Source: Metellina segmentata (Eukaryota > Arthropoda > Arachnida > Araneae > Tetragnathidae). From it: a stretch of DNA of 64,000 nt. Under the pieces are notes generated by a model that worked only from the letters and a program-made list of their open reading frames with translations, was not told the DNA's origin and made no database searches. The stretch covers positions 86,272,184 through 86,336,183 of the forward strand of contig OX375876.1 of assembly GCA_947359465.1 (NCBI GenBank), given 5' to 3'. Below are positions 46,138 through 58,139 of the stretch, in pieces (the first letter of the stretch is position 1; every line of letters begins with the position of its first letter). The position numbers and the translations under genes were made by a program.

Positions 46138-48869
46138 AGTAAGTCAAAACGAGTGTTGAATCATCGGCTCAGAAAAGAAACGCAGTAACTGACATTTTTT
46201 GGAGACACTTATTGGATATTTACATGATTTTGAGAAATTAGTCTTTTTGAACAGCTATACAGTAGAGCATTATATTTGTCAGATAATAAGTTTCTGTTCT
46301 AAGCCAATGGTACTTCCATTTACTCTTTAATTTGTTCCTATTAATCGGTGTTTTTTCACATTTGAATCAATATACCACTAACATTTCAGTTTTGTGATTT
46401 TAACATTGAAAATCAAGCCTTTTTACTAAACAACACACACACAAGTCTTTCAAGCCACAACTGTAAATCTAAAAACAGTTATTTACTAAAACACTTAAAA
46501 TTCTGAAGAAAAGATATAAAGCAGTTTTTTGAACCAAAATATCAAATCCTAGGATACTTCACAGTTATTTATTCATTATGTGGCTTTGGGTAAAAGTAAT
46601 GTACTCTACTTGGAAATATCGTGTCTCTCAGAAGACTAAAATGGTTATGGTCTACGACAAGCGTTCAGCAAGACGACCAAGAGAGAATGAGACTTTGTCC
46701 TCCAGAAAGTACTTCATGGTATTGTTAGGTCACACTGCTATAAGAGGCTATTGCATCAAGAGTGGCATGTCAGCAAGCCAACACCCAATTGAGATTAATG
46801 TGATTTTCTTGTCATAATTTTTTATGTATTTCTATTTGTCTACAATATGATTTGAGATATAAAAATTTGTTTTTCGGTTGTTAACAATGAACCTGCACAG
46901 TTGGAAAAAAAATGTCTTAAAAAAAGGTAATAATAAAATTTTCGGGTTATTTTGAGTTAGGCTACTAGCTCTGATAGCCTTACATATACAACTTAATTGT
47001 AAGTTAATTCTTGTAAAGGTGGATAATTTCACCTCAAAGGTAGCAAAACGGAAAATGAAGTTAATATTTACAGTCGGTGTGATGGTAGTATTCTCCTAAA
47101 TACTCTATCAACAATTACCTTTAAGCTCTCACAACAATTTAGCGCACGCAAAAACTAGAACTCATTCCGTGTGTCAAGTGGAATCTGCTATAAACGAAGG
47201 GTGTGATGACTTTTATAAGCAACCAAACTGGCGTGCAAAACTTAAGAAATATTATAATTTTTCTAAAGTTCCACCTTTTAAATTAAAATAAACATCCTGT
47301 GATTTGAATAACAGGATATTCAGTAGAAAACTGGTGCTTATTCAAATCATCTAATCGTAGTGTCAGATGTTCGGACAGTGGCATGGGTTCTGCAATCACA
47401 GCAACGCATCCACAACTTTCATTCTCATTATGCATAGGTGACTCCAATCTTCATTTAGAAAGTTTCACAGTTATTCTTCTATCCTATGTAACCCAATGTA
47501 GCGTCACCACTTCAGTTAAAACACTTTTTAAAACCCATTCTTGTTATCGTTTTGTTCGTAATCAGCTCCGAAACTCCAGACGTACCTTTGGTGTCATTTT
47601 CCCATATCCAAGTTACTTTATTGCAAAGTAGCAGTAAAAGCCTTGAAGTTCCTTAAGCCCCATTACATTAACAGTGCCACAACTCAGTAATAACAGTATC
47701 ACAACTCAGAATTAAAAGGTTAAACTGTTAAATTAAGGTAGCATATCACGCAACGCACGTCCATATGATAGATACCCTTGCCCAAAAGACTATATATTCT
47801 ACGCCATGTCTTTGCTCACGAGTGCGAGACTGAGCTTTGTAGCAATATTTCTACAGTATAGTTGTTTCACATATTTTAGTTGAAATAAACATGTTTGTAA
47901 TTTATCAATACTATCGATATTTTAGTAGACATCCATTAGACTCCATAATTACTAAAAGCGAAACTTTGTAGCCACAAGGTTGAAAGGAGAACTTTACTAG
48001 ATCTCAGGTAGAGCGCGTGTAATAAGGTCACCTTATCAAGATAAATTACAGCGAGTGAGGAGAACATCCGAAATAACTCTGCAAACTTAATTACATTTCT
48101 GTGGAAGCAAGACACATTCTTGCGTATTGTTTCAAAGAAGTATCATTAATGCCTGACGAATTATTTTTATGGAGGTTTTCGTCCTCCGTTGAACATAGTT
48201 AAGACAATTCAACGCTTTCTTAGACAATATGCGTTAATGAGTTTAGTTTACCAACTTTATTCTAGATTAAATGTGAGGTAATTCTTTAAACGAGAGGCAC
48301 AAAATGAAGTCTATGTCGTCATGGGACAAAATCCAAACCAAATTCAAATTTTGAAAAAAAATATTATAAAATGATAGGTGTTTTTTTGTTTTCTTTTGTT
48401 ATAAAAGCGTGATATGAAAATAAACAATTTTTCGGTAATGAAATTTTAGGTACGATAAAGTTGTTTTAGCCAAGTTTTAACTGAGCCAGTTTTTAGTTTT
48501 AAAAAATGTGTTGTTCCAATTAAAACATTTGAGTAGTTATATTCTTCTAAAAAACTTTGTTATCCTCACATAGTGAAAATCACGTCCACATTGACATTTA
48601 TGTAAGTCATAAATATATCCCCTATTTTAAAATCTTTAAATTATAACTGTGAGAGGGATGTTAGGTGTGAGCAAACAAACCACACATAAAGCGAAGTTTT
48701 TACTTCCGCTACCCAAACGCTCTCGCATTATCCCGTAAAAATAATTTTTAATTTTGCTAAAAAGCAGTGCATAGCAGTTTTATCAATGATTTGGGCGTTT
48801 AATCTATTTGGTGTTGACCGATCTGATATCATATAGTAGTTCGGAATTTATTCTTTGGAATGCTTAAAC
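46138..48869. other. No recognised gene
   Basis: Open frames at 46578-46817 and 47383-47631 (about 80 codons each) lack recognisable domains, splice context or homologues within the window. Otherwise A+T-rich. Confidence 0.4.
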
Positions 48870-49138
48870 TTCCCAATGAGGTTTCGACATGTGTCGTCCA
48901 TCAAGATCTGATAGATTTGGTGGATACTTGACAATATATCTCTTTCTCAAGATCCTGTCGATTACTTGATCATGAAGTGATCAAGATCTGGTCCGTTTTC
49001 TTTACATTACTAAATACCTCACCCATCAAGATATGGTATGTTTTTCTAAAATCGAGATACCACGTTCAATCACCTGGAGGGTAATGACAATGTGTTGCAA
49101 TCGTATTCGAAAACGTAGTCAAGTAACTCCACCTTCAT
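48870..49138. repeat. Palindrome-bearing dispersed repeat, copy 6
   Basis: Several ATCAAGATCTGATAG / GATCAAGATCTGG stretches and degenerate GACGAGATA motifs occur at 48890-49060. Next to them, the complement of 49085-49138 contains TTTTCGAATACGATT, also found in each 187-bp unit at 7.8-8.3 kb. Confidence 0.55.
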
Positions 49139-49146
49139 ATTAATAC

Positions 49147-49755
49147 TAGGGATGCGACATCGATGTCGATGTTTTCAAAACATTGATGTATTGGGGTCGA
49201 TGTTTTTGTAACATCGATGTTTTTACGTTGTCGATGTTTCGTTTTTAAATGAAAAAAATACCGTTATAAAAATTTAAACAATAACCAAGAAACATAATTT
49301 TTATAATCCGCAAATTGAACATAATTTCAGACCAAAGTGACCAAGGGTGAAGGGTCTGAAAAGTAGGGATACAACATCGATGTCGATGTTTTCAAAACAT
49401 TGATGTTTTATAAAAAACATCGATGTATTGGATCCGATGTCACATCACTAGTTGCTAAACCAGTTATAAAAAATGAGGAAAAAAGTTTAAATGCACTGAA
49501 TTTTAAAAACATCGATAGTTTGGGGGCGATGCATTATCAACATCGATGTTTTAATTTTGAACATCGATGTTTTGCTGTCGATGTCGCAATCACTAGGTAC
49601 TAAACCAGTTTTAAGAAATGGGGAAAAAAGTTTAAATACACTGAATTTAAAAAAAATCGATGTTTTTGGAACGATGTATTATCAACATCGATGTTTTAAT
49701 TTTGAACATCGATGCTTCAAAACATCGATGTTTTACTGTCGATGTCGCATCCCTA
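49147..49755. mobile_element. hAT-type MITE rich in ACATCGATGT (609 bp)
   Basis: The left end TAGGGATGCGACATCGA and the complement of the right end, TAGGGATGCGACATCGA, match perfectly for at least 17 bp. Flanks are perfect 8-bp duplications ATTAATAC (49139-49146, 49756-49763). Inside, the palindrome ACATCGATGT and shorter forms recur more than a dozen times. A block with AAACCAGTTNTNANAAATG occurs twice (about 49457 and 49604), so part of the element is duplicated. Open frames here come from the repeats. Confidence 0.87.
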
Positions 49756-49763
49756 ATTAATAC

Positions 49764-50604
49764 AGGAAACGGTACGACGCAGAAACAAACACTTTCACCA
49801 CTAGCTTCAGAAAAAATGGATCTTCTTAGATGGGTTCTTAGATAAAACATTTTTATAAAAATCAAAAATATTTCATCAATTATTTTATGAAAGAATATTA
49901 GGTTTGTTTCTTCATGATATATTGCATGTCCTTATTATCATAAGGAAATCCCCACACGAAAGCCCCTCCAACAAGACAGTCCATTGATTTTAAACGAACT
50001 TAAGCTACCCCACTTATTAAGTGCTCCCTCATCGTTACTATCTACTGGAGGCTGCTGTGACACGCATGATAAAGGAGACAGGCTCTTTTGGTACGGCAAA
50101 CATACCGTACTCTCGGTGGGACAAGTAAATGCAAGTTATTTTCTGCCATGAAAAAGACGTCTTTTATCCACCTCCTCGCGAGGGAATTCTTATTTATCAA
50201 TGCGGAAACGAAGGCATTTATCACCATTGGCAATGTCAGGTATACATTTTCACCGTCGCCTGTACCAATAGATAGCTTCTCCCTGTAGATTACATGACAA
50301 ATAGTGTGCTTTCTTTTGCATATCTTGATAGGTCTAGAAGAGGACGCCTTTCCTGTGGGTATTGTTACATACTGGAAGAAACCTTTAGTTCTACGCTATT
50401 TTTCTAAACGCATGCTGCTATACTTTGATTAATGATGTGCTGAAAAACTAATGCACTTAGTATAAAGTTCAATGTTTTCAAAATAGGGATCATCAATAAT
50501 ATGTTTGGATGGTTAGTGGGGTCTTATTTGGCCAAGCCGAGCGAAACAAACAAAAAGCAATAAATGTCAGTTAAATGGACATACACACAAGGACTGACGA
50601 AGAA
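49764..50604. other. No recognised gene
   Basis: Frames of 60-66 codons on opposite strands overlap at 50042-50288. Neither has a motif. Confidence 0.35.
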
Positions 50605-50795
50605 ATCACGTTGGTGTGGTGTGTAAGTTTGGGGATCAGGGATTGACCTCGTCCTATGGTCGTGATTCAAAATCACGCAGCATTGTCTTTGGATCATTTC
50701 CTATAGGAATCAATCCCGGACAATCGCCGATAACCCATTATGTTGATCCAGTAGAGCGTTAATTAACTGTCTATTACCAAGAACCTGCCTTAGAG
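50605..50795 (+). repeat. SINE, head-less copy
   Basis: Begins within the body (CACGTTGGTGTGGTGTG) and continues through CCTATGGTCGTGATTC, ATCAATCCCGGACAATCGCC and the tail GAGCGTTAATTAACTGTC. The tRNA-like part is absent. Confidence 0.78.
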
Positions 50796-51419
50796 ATAAC
50801 TACACCTAGGGTCAGTAAGAGGGATCTAACAGCGCCACCATCAACTTGTAATTGAATGGGCAAAACAACAGGGCTATAATAGAGCAAACTTTATTCTGAT
50901 ACATAACGTCATATTGCTATGAAATGGGTCCACCATGTTGTCCACTGGTCTTAGTGCAAATTATCCATCGCAAGACAATCTCTCAATTCGATTCAATATA
51001 GCTGTGTATCTCATACACAACGATGGCTAAACGTTTATCAAAAGTATACATAAATTATGAATAGAATAGCAAAGTACTAGAATACCAAACATAAGACAGG
51101 TAACTTCAAGTAATAGACATGCACACACAAGGTAAATTTTAATGTCAGATGATAGAAATATAGGCTGGTTGTTTCAACTATCGCCAACACGTGTTTGCAA
51201 GCTACTATTCGCGACATCTATGAATTTATAAATTTACCTTGACGATCTAGGGTTTTGCCACCAGCAAATTTCCTATCAGTTATATCAACAACACTATTGC
51301 ATTTGGAGTATTTAAGGTCTTGATCAACGTATTTTTTGTCTTCAATTCATTTAAGGAATATCCAGGTAAGAGTTTTTAAATCATAATTTAGTTTATATAT
51401 GACTTGAAATTACATTAAA
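50796..51419. other. No recognised feature
   Basis: No supported frame, tandem repeat or transposon end. Confidence 0.4.
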
Positions 51420-51421
51420 TA

Positions 51422-52317
51422 CAGGGTGATTCATAAGTACGCATACAGTTTGCAGATGCTGTAAAAAAAGAACAGTTTGAGACACGGTCTCCAAATGCGA
51501 ACTGTTAGTTAGGCATACTCAAATGTTTGTGTCCCTCTACAGAGCGAAGTGACGTATGCGATAGTGATCGTGTCAAGTGACTAGTCAGTGGAAAAGGCGT
51601 TTTGTGTTCTTGAATTGAGCAAAACGGAATCTGTCACTGTTGTGCAACGGCATTTTTGATCACGATTTGGAAAAGAACCTCCAACCCGAAAATTAATTTA
51701 CGATTGGTTCAAAACATTTTAAACTACGGGCTGTTTGTGCAAAGTTTCAAAGCCAGTAAGACCGAGTGTATCGGCAGATGTTGTCAAAAATTTACCTAAC
51801 TAAAGACCTTTATTCATCCAATTGGATAATAAAGTCGAAAAGCTTTATTCTCCAATTGGATGGTGCACCATCACACTGGTCAGGTGACATGTAAAAATAC
51901 CTCTACTAATACCTTCACCGATAGATTGCAAAATGCGCCGACTACAGCATGCCACTAACCCAATGGCCATCCAGATACCCTGATTTAACACCATGCGACT
52001 TTTTTCTTTGGGGCTACATAGAGGATAACGTACTTGTATTTAACCCTTCTCTTCCAGTTGATCAAGCGGAGTTGAAACAGAGTATCGCAACAAATATCAT
52101 TGCACTTGCTTCAGATACCCTAACACGCGTCTGGGTAGAAATGGGTTACCGATTCGATGTGTGTAGTGTGACTAAGGGTGCACACATGAACATCTGTGAC
52201 TGTCTCTAAAAAACATAAAACAGTCACCTACACTTCTGTTAAGGTAACATAAAATGTCTTACATTGTCACTGTTATATGGGGCGTTGAAATTGTATACTT
52301 ACTTATGAATCATCTCG
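51422..52317 (+). mobile_element. Mariner-like transposon, internally deleted (896 bp)
   Basis: Flanked by TA at 51420-51421 and 52318-52319. The left end CAGGGTGATTCATAAGTACG matches the complement of the right end, CGAGATGATTCATAAGTAAG. The element keeps both ends of a transposase gene but has lost the middle. Confidence 0.87.
51595..52209 (+). pseudogene. Mariner-like transposase pseudogene with central deletion
   Basis: The 5' part (about 51597-51785) reads FCVLELSKTESVTVVQRHF and, after a stop, SRFGKEPPTRKLIYDWFKTF, a helix-turn-helix-type N-terminus. The next part jumps to QLDGAPSHWSGDV-type sequence (about 51859-51895) with the second catalytic aspartate. After frameshifts comes an open stretch of 86 codons from 51949 with RYPDLTPCDFFLWGYIED, which holds the third catalytic position in mariner-like enzymes, and the C-terminus to 52209. 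The stretch with the first aspartate is deleted. The sequence between the two parts is short, so a single deletion is likely. Confidence 0.8.
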
Positions 52318-52679
52318 TACTAAAGGTAGGTGTGCAAGCTCTACTAGCAACTCGTTTTAATTAGTAGCTCCTAATTTCACCTGGTGGATAGTAATAGAAA
52401 CAAGGGTGGGCAATATTAGGAACCCAATCTTGTAAATTCTCTTGGGAAACTTTTTGAAGTTTTACCAGTTAACTTAAGCTGACATACGTAAAGAAGGTAT
52501 ATGATCTCTGGAAACCATAGCAGAATAGTTCCTACTGATACTCATTTAGTTTCCAGCAATATTTACCAACCCAGGAGGCTGAGATATAGAAAAATAGTTA
52601 AAGTAGGCGATTTGGAACATCTACCCTACCAAGAATAAGTTACAGAATATAACCTACTCAGCCATCAACTCGCATATAC

Positions 52680-52975
52680 GGTAGGTAGGTAATTGAATTA
52701 ACGTCGCACTGGATAAACATAACGTGCTATTGTTGATGGTCCGAGATAAATCCAGAGGACAATGATCCAAGGACAACACCACGTAATTTTCAAACACGGT
52801 CAGATGACAAGGTCAACACCTGGCACACCATTCTCCAAACTGCTTTAGTATGCACACATGAGGACATTTGAGGCCAAGATAAATGTAATACGCATCAACG
52901 ATAGTTTTGGGTTTGAATAAGCTTCGTTCTAGCAATCTGTTTGCTAATCCGCGACTGTGCCAGCTGGATTACCAC
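52680..52975 (-). repeat. SINE, near full length
   Basis: The plus strand starts with the complement of the tail, GGTAGGTAGGTAATTGAATT, then CTATTGTTGATGGTCCGAG, GGACAACACCACGTAATTTT and CGGTCAGATGACAAGGTCAA. It ends in the tRNA-like head, where the B-box-like part is degenerate. Confidence 0.82.
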
Positions 52976-53562
52976 AGCCCAATAATGTGTTAGTATGCAA
53001 TTTCATGTTAAAGAAAAAAATCTCTTGAAAAAAAAGCCCGAGTTGTTGAAACCATGCTTTCTAATGCATGTAAATGGGATCATAGTATAAAAGGGAATAG
53101 TATTTAAACGTATTCCCTTATGAATTTATACTGGCCCATATACAATTCTACTTTCTCGACGATCTCATTACGAATTTACTCTTTTTTAACCCATTCTCAA
53201 GGGTACATATTCCCCTCTGGCGTAATTTGCTTCAGTGTTCCCTTAAATTAGCAGAGTTGTCATTTTGTTGCTTGACGTCACTATAACGTCAAAGTATTGT
53301 TTGTTATTTTTTTTCTTGCCTTAGACTTCTAGGTTTAGAGTTACCGTGTGTCTCGTAAGTCTCGTTAACTCGATTTCTTTTTTTAATTAAAAATACAACC
53401 TTTAAAGCTATTTTCAAAATATCTTTATTTAATTTCACTTCACACTGGTTTTTGACTCATTTGTCGTGTCAAATAAGACGTAGCTGACATTTCGAGAAAT
53501 TCATAGATATGTTTAGTTCTATAACATAAGTTTAGATAGTTTAGACAATAGTTAACGCTATT
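52976..53562. other. No recognised feature; decayed tandem units near the element
   Basis: The last part (53525-53562) has TAGTTTAGACAATAGTTAAC and a following TATTTTAA, which match the sequence on the far side of the 2.6-kb element at 56160-56190. The element therefore sits inside a short host tandem repeat. Confidence 0.5.
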
Positions 53563-53566
53563 TTAA

Positions 53567-56154
53567 GGGGAGTCGGTACCCTCTATACCGGTAATGTTAA
53601 TTTGATCATTTTCATGTACCTTTTTCTAAGAAAGTTATAAAGATAGAGGTCTGAATTTTTTTTGGAGATTTAACAGATACTTGTTATTTTACTGAAGTGA
53701 GCTTTTAATTTTAATTCATTTACTTTATTTTTAAAAAAATTGTACGTGAAAGTCACTTTGATTTTTTCAATTTCTTCACTTTTTTGGAACGAAAAAGGCC
53801 CAAACAAAGATTATTTTTGGAAAAACAACAAAATCTCACTTCAGTGTGTGTAAATACATATAGAGAACATGTGGTAAAAATTACAGAAGTTTACATTGAG
53901 TAGTTTCTGAGAAAAAGGTACACGAGCAGCAAAAATTGTAGTTTTGAGAAAAACGTGTTTTAAAGAAAAAAACTTAATTACCTAAAATATTCCAGCTCCA
54001 TATCCAGTTTTTTCTGGATTTTCTTGTGCCCTCTCTTCCTCAAACTTAGTTTTTAATCTTTTTGCCTTTCTTTTTTCTTTTGTTTGTTCACAAAAGGCAT
54101 ATTTAGCCTTTACAATTGCTTCGTGATCTAGGCTTTTCATTGAAGTAATGGTATATTCACCAGGTTTTATGCCTAATCTTTCCAAAACTTTTAGTTTGGT
54201 GATGTTCCCATTATTGAAGGCACTGATGGCATCATATACACCAACAGAAAGTGTTTCAATGTGCACAAAAGTCTGTTTAGGGATTCGCGACCATATCACA
54301 TTATTAACACTTTCGTTGGGATTTTGTGTCTTCCCATGGAGACACTTTTTTAATAAGTCAGGGTGGGAAAGGTCCCTGAAAATTGGTCGCAATGCTTCAA
54401 CAACTGCTACAGGAAGAGTGTGCTTGTGTTTGTACAAGTCTCCAGAATGTTCAGTCTTTCTGAAGCCACACCAAGAATCCTCGCCAGGAGGGCAAAATCC
54501 ATGTTGCGGAGTTTCATCGGTAGACATTTTGTGTAGGAAAATTGCCCAAACTGCTTGCTTCATTTTTTGAACTGAGTCAAGGTTTCGACGGATAGCTAAG
54601 CCATAGTAAGTTTGTATTTTATCGATCTCAGCATCCGTCAATCGATTTTTTCCGCCTAAATTCTTGCCATCAGATAATTTCTTGCCCTTCATTTCCGTCT
54701 TCAAGCGGCGTAATCTTGTGCCCATACGTTTCATAACGTGCCCTATACATTCTAACTTGTTGATAGGATACTCATGGCCATATATGTCTTTTCTCTTCAC
54801 TGCGTCAAATGCCTTTGAGTCGCCGTCTCCTAAGTAAGTAATATATCGTGCATCATTCCTTTCCAAAGAGCGCTCAAATATTCGGATAGCTCCTTCGACT
54901 TCCATCATGCCACTGGAACCACAGAAATTTTTCTTGCAGTCATCACTGTGCTTCTTTTTATATTTGCAAGTGCAATGTTTTGAAAGTACTTCTACATCCA
55001 AGACTTTACCCGTATCGACACTGGTAACAGTCACCACACCATTGAGGGAAGTGTAGCCACGTTTTTGCCAGGTGCCATCCACCGCTACTGCTATGTTGTT
55101 GCAACCTTCATTTACTATTATGGCGTCCTGACTTGCTTGTGAGTCATGCTTTCTAGGCAAACATCAGTCGTGGCATCCAAAATCCTCCTATTGTATGAAG
55201 CAAATCTGGTAGGCGGTGGAGGAAGATTCATAATCCCGCAAAGCATTTTTCCAGCTTCTGCTCCCTTTCCTATGGAACGCAAACCATAAACAAACCTAGT
55301 ATTGACAGTTGCAATTTGGGAGTCTTTATGGAAGTCTGATGAATAGAATTCATCTGAATAAGAACATTCAAAACAATCCAATAAAACTTGAACAGCCAAT
55401 CCACAGTCGCTTTTCCTGACTTTCATTTCAATTCCGCTGTCACAGAACTTGCATCGTACAGACTCCTTGAACACTTGAGCAAGAATATTAATATCCATTA
55501 TACAGTTCAGAATATGTTCATTACCACTATGTGCAGAAAAACTTGCATTCAGATCCGGAATTTTGTTTTCCCTGGCAGAAGTCGTTCGTTTTGAATCGCC
55601 ATTTGATTCTGAAGAAGTCATTTGAGTTGGATTGCCGGTCACTATTTCTTTAGGATAAAACGATCCTTTACGCTTTTTAAAAATCTTCGTAGACCTAGGC
55701 ATTGTCTTATTTGAAAAATAAAACAAAAAAGCCTCCTTAAAATATCAATTTCAAGCGCAAAAACAGGAACTAAGTCAACAAAATCGCCGAATTGCAGTTC
55801 GAATAAATTCACAATCGCGCGTACGATTTATTTGAAAACAAACTAAAACTATTCAAGTACAGTTACAGTGAATATGAAATTCTAGCAACAGTTAAAATTA
55901 AATACGAATATAAATAAACTAATGTAAGGCCTGCTTTGTAGCAACCAAGAAGTCAAGGTTTTGTTTTCGTCTGCTACAAGTGGGCGTGGCGCAACAGCTA
56001 GGGCTGTGTTTACATTATTTAAATTAGATTTTGACTAACTTTTAATAGGCGGACAAGAAAAATAAAAACATCACTGGAAAGCTCTTGAATTGGAGTATAA
56101 AAAACACTCAAAAAATAAAAATCGATTTTTTGAAGGTGTCAGGGTACCGACTCC
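53567..56154 (-). mobile_element. Mutator/Kolobok-type DNA transposon (2.6 kb)
   Basis: The left end GGGGAGTCGGTACCCT and the complement of the right end, GGAGTCGGTACCCT, form short inverted repeats. TTAA lies directly outside both (53563-53566 and 56155-56158). I find no 8-10 bp direct duplication, which a classical Mutator element would leave. TTAA is the target duplication known for the Kolobok superfamily. TTAA is common in such A+T-rich DNA, and the two ends differ by two G residues, so the TTAA call is a good inference rather than proof. The minus strand carries one transposase gene filling most of the element. Confidence 0.82.
53982..55702 (-). pseudogene. Mutator-like (PF20700-type) transposase, one frameshift
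   Basis: The likely start is the ATG at 55702 (MPRSTKIFKKRKG). The open stretch upstream of it begins with a TTG and is not needed. The N-terminal part of about 190 residues is basic at first and includes a CKFCDSG zinc-type pair and a long LLDCFECSYSDEFYSS region. The frame shifts at about 55125-55150, between LESMTHK and QDAIIVNEG. The second part then runs about 385 residues to the stop at 53982. It carries AVDGTWQKRGYTSLNG (first D), YLGDGDSKAF (second D region), a CIGH motif of the C-x-x-H kind and NPNESVNNVIW (final E), a complete RNase-H-like DDE set. Its C-terminus is rich in K and E. The total of about 575 residues is near full length for the family. With one apparent indel it was probably active recently. 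The plus-strand frame at 54148-54570 is a shadow. Confidence 0.87.
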
Positions 56155-56159
56155 TTAAA

Positions 56160-56290
56160 TAGTTTAGGAAATAGTTAATGATATTTTAAATAGTTTATTA
56201 TGACTACGTAATAAAGAGAGTACGTCATTTAAAAAAGTTTATTATGATTAAATAATAAAGGGAGTACGTCATTTTAAATAGTTTATTGAA
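56160..56290. repeat. 44-bp tandem repeat beside the transposon
   Basis: Units starting AGTTTATTATGA at 56192 and 56236, with a partial third at 56280, share AATAAAG(A/G)GAGTACGTCATTT. More decayed related sequence lies at 56161-56191 and on the left side of the element. Confidence 0.8.
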
Positions 56291-57189
56291 TTTGTTTGTA
56301 ATGGAACGTCGAATGAAAACGTATACTCTTATATGGTTTAATGGATACTAAAATATACTTAACTCAACTCAACTATAAATGTTTCGCCCACTTAACAATT
56401 ATCTTTATTTCCAAGTGATAAAATAAAAAGCTTTAATGAACATTAATGTATTTAAATATTGATTAATTGAGAAGAGCATAAACTTTCCGAACATACGGAG
56501 TTTAATTAAAACCATTTCGGTCGAGAATTAAAAAATTCCAAAAAATAATTTTAATTTGCAACGCAATGTTTAAGTTCAATGGCTTACATCTAGTTTATTC
56601 TACTTAATTGACACAGAAAGTTTTAAACCTATCAAGCAGAATGAACTAGAAAAAACGACTTCAAGAAGACATCCATCATACATACGTCTTTTAACACCTT
56701 TAAGAGCTTTTATCTACTGAAGCAATGCACTTACAAAAATAACGTTAATTCATCTGAAATAAAATCCCATTAAATCCCCTTTTATTAATTTAAAAATATT
56801 CTTCTTGGGAAAAGATTTTTGTTTTGTCCAATTCGTATGACACGAAAGTCAAAGCCATAACCGTTGATAATTGAAGGAATTAACTATAATTAACGGTCAT
56901 TTCATCCTCGATCTAAAGTAAATTTTGGTGACGCAAAGAAAATGCGGTTGAGTAAGAAAGGTTCTCTATAAAAAGAGGGTCGCGCAGGAAAGTTAAGAGA
57001 AGCATTAAAAATTGACATTCTATGAAATTGGATTTCGTAGAGTATTAATAAAGTGAAAATTTATATACCCATAAAGAGATTTATGTCTGCTAAAATCTAT
57101 AGCAGAATGGTTTTTATCATTAACTATTGAATTATTAAACTACTTTAGATTATGTTTTACATTAATGAAGAAAAGCATGTTCTCGTTTT
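56291..57189. other. No recognised feature
   Basis: A+T-rich; no frame above 60 codons on either strand, no repeat matches. Confidence 0.4.
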
Positions 57190-57394
57190 TTTTTTTCAGA
57201 TATTGCATTAACTTGACAAACAACAGGATGTTTTTAATTTAAGGCGCCATTTTGTTTGGAACAACTTTTAAGTTTAACATTTTTTAATTCGTTTTTACAT
57301 ACTGTTTACTCAATCAAAGACGATTTTTCAATTTAGAGTAGAGGCAATATTGAACGTTTTTTAAGTGGATGCTAATGAAATCGGGATTAACTAA

Positions 57395-57790
57395 GAATGA
57401 TACTTTGTGCTGTGCTCGAAAACATTTTTCACCCTGAAATTGACCAAAAAGGCTTACAGCACACCAGGTTTGAACATGATGCATCATCGTGTCACACACC
57501 TCGGGCAACAATGCGAATTCTAAAGGACTTTTATCCTATCCGAACAAAGTATGGTGATGTTAATTGTCCCCCTTGTTCCCCCGATTTGACCACGCTGGGA
57601 ATTTTTTTGTTGGGTTACTTATAGAAACGAGTCTATATCAACAAACTGACAACAATTCAACACCTTAAGCAAAGCATTAGGGAATAATTGGAACAAATAG
57701 AATTTTTTCCAAATTACAGGAAAATGATGTCGAAAGAGATTTTAATTGCAGTACGACCAGGTACAATCCATTGGATAGTCCATAGAGAAG
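57395..57790 (+). pseudogene. Mariner-like transposase C-terminal relic
   Basis: The plus strand has an open stretch (57397-57624) containing ASSCHTPRATMRILKDFYPI, then YGDVNCPPCSPDLTTLGIFL, followed by LGYL and a stop. Beyond the stop the same frame continues with KRVYINKLTTIQHLKQSI. The CHT segment follows the position of the second catalytic aspartate, and SPDL is the block for the third. This is the C-terminal half of a Tc1/mariner-type enzyme from a family other than that at 51.4 kb. The upstream GGCGCCATTTTGTTTGGAAC near 57243 may belong to the same element. Ends and TA duplication were not located. Confidence 0.72.
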
Positions 57791-57800
57791 TAATTTCATG

Positions 57801-58139
57801 AATAATTCACTGAATAAAGGTTATTCATAAGAAAATTTTACAAAAAATGCTTAAATTGAAAGTTATGAAAACAGTTGCGTAAATATTCAATAAACCTTCC
57901 ACCTTTTCCTTGCACCAAACCCCTGAGATATCCATTCCTAAATTTTGGATTGTACCAATGTTTGTGTGTCATCTCCTAGATGGAAAGAAGTTGGTAGTTG
58001 TGCAACTTAATAAACATATTTTAGACTCGATCCAGGTTTGACCTTGGCAACAACTTTGATGTGTTGAACCTGGAAAGATAATATAGTACACTAAATTCTT
58101 TATATTCCACGAACAACATTGTTTCTTGTGAGTTTTACT
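57801..58139. other. No recognised feature
   Basis: Nothing structured seen. Confidence 0.35.

Noticed and set aside
46578..46817. 79-codon plus-strand gene
   Set aside because: No domain, no support from context, no splice-site pattern that I can defend.
54148..54570. 140-codon plus-strand gene
   Set aside because: Antisense shadow of the transposase on the minus strand.
53563..56158. piggyBac assignment because of TTAA
   Set aside because: The transposase has a VDGTWQKRG...DGD...NPNES pattern and a CxxH motif, unlike piggyBac enzymes, and the ends differ from piggyBac ends.
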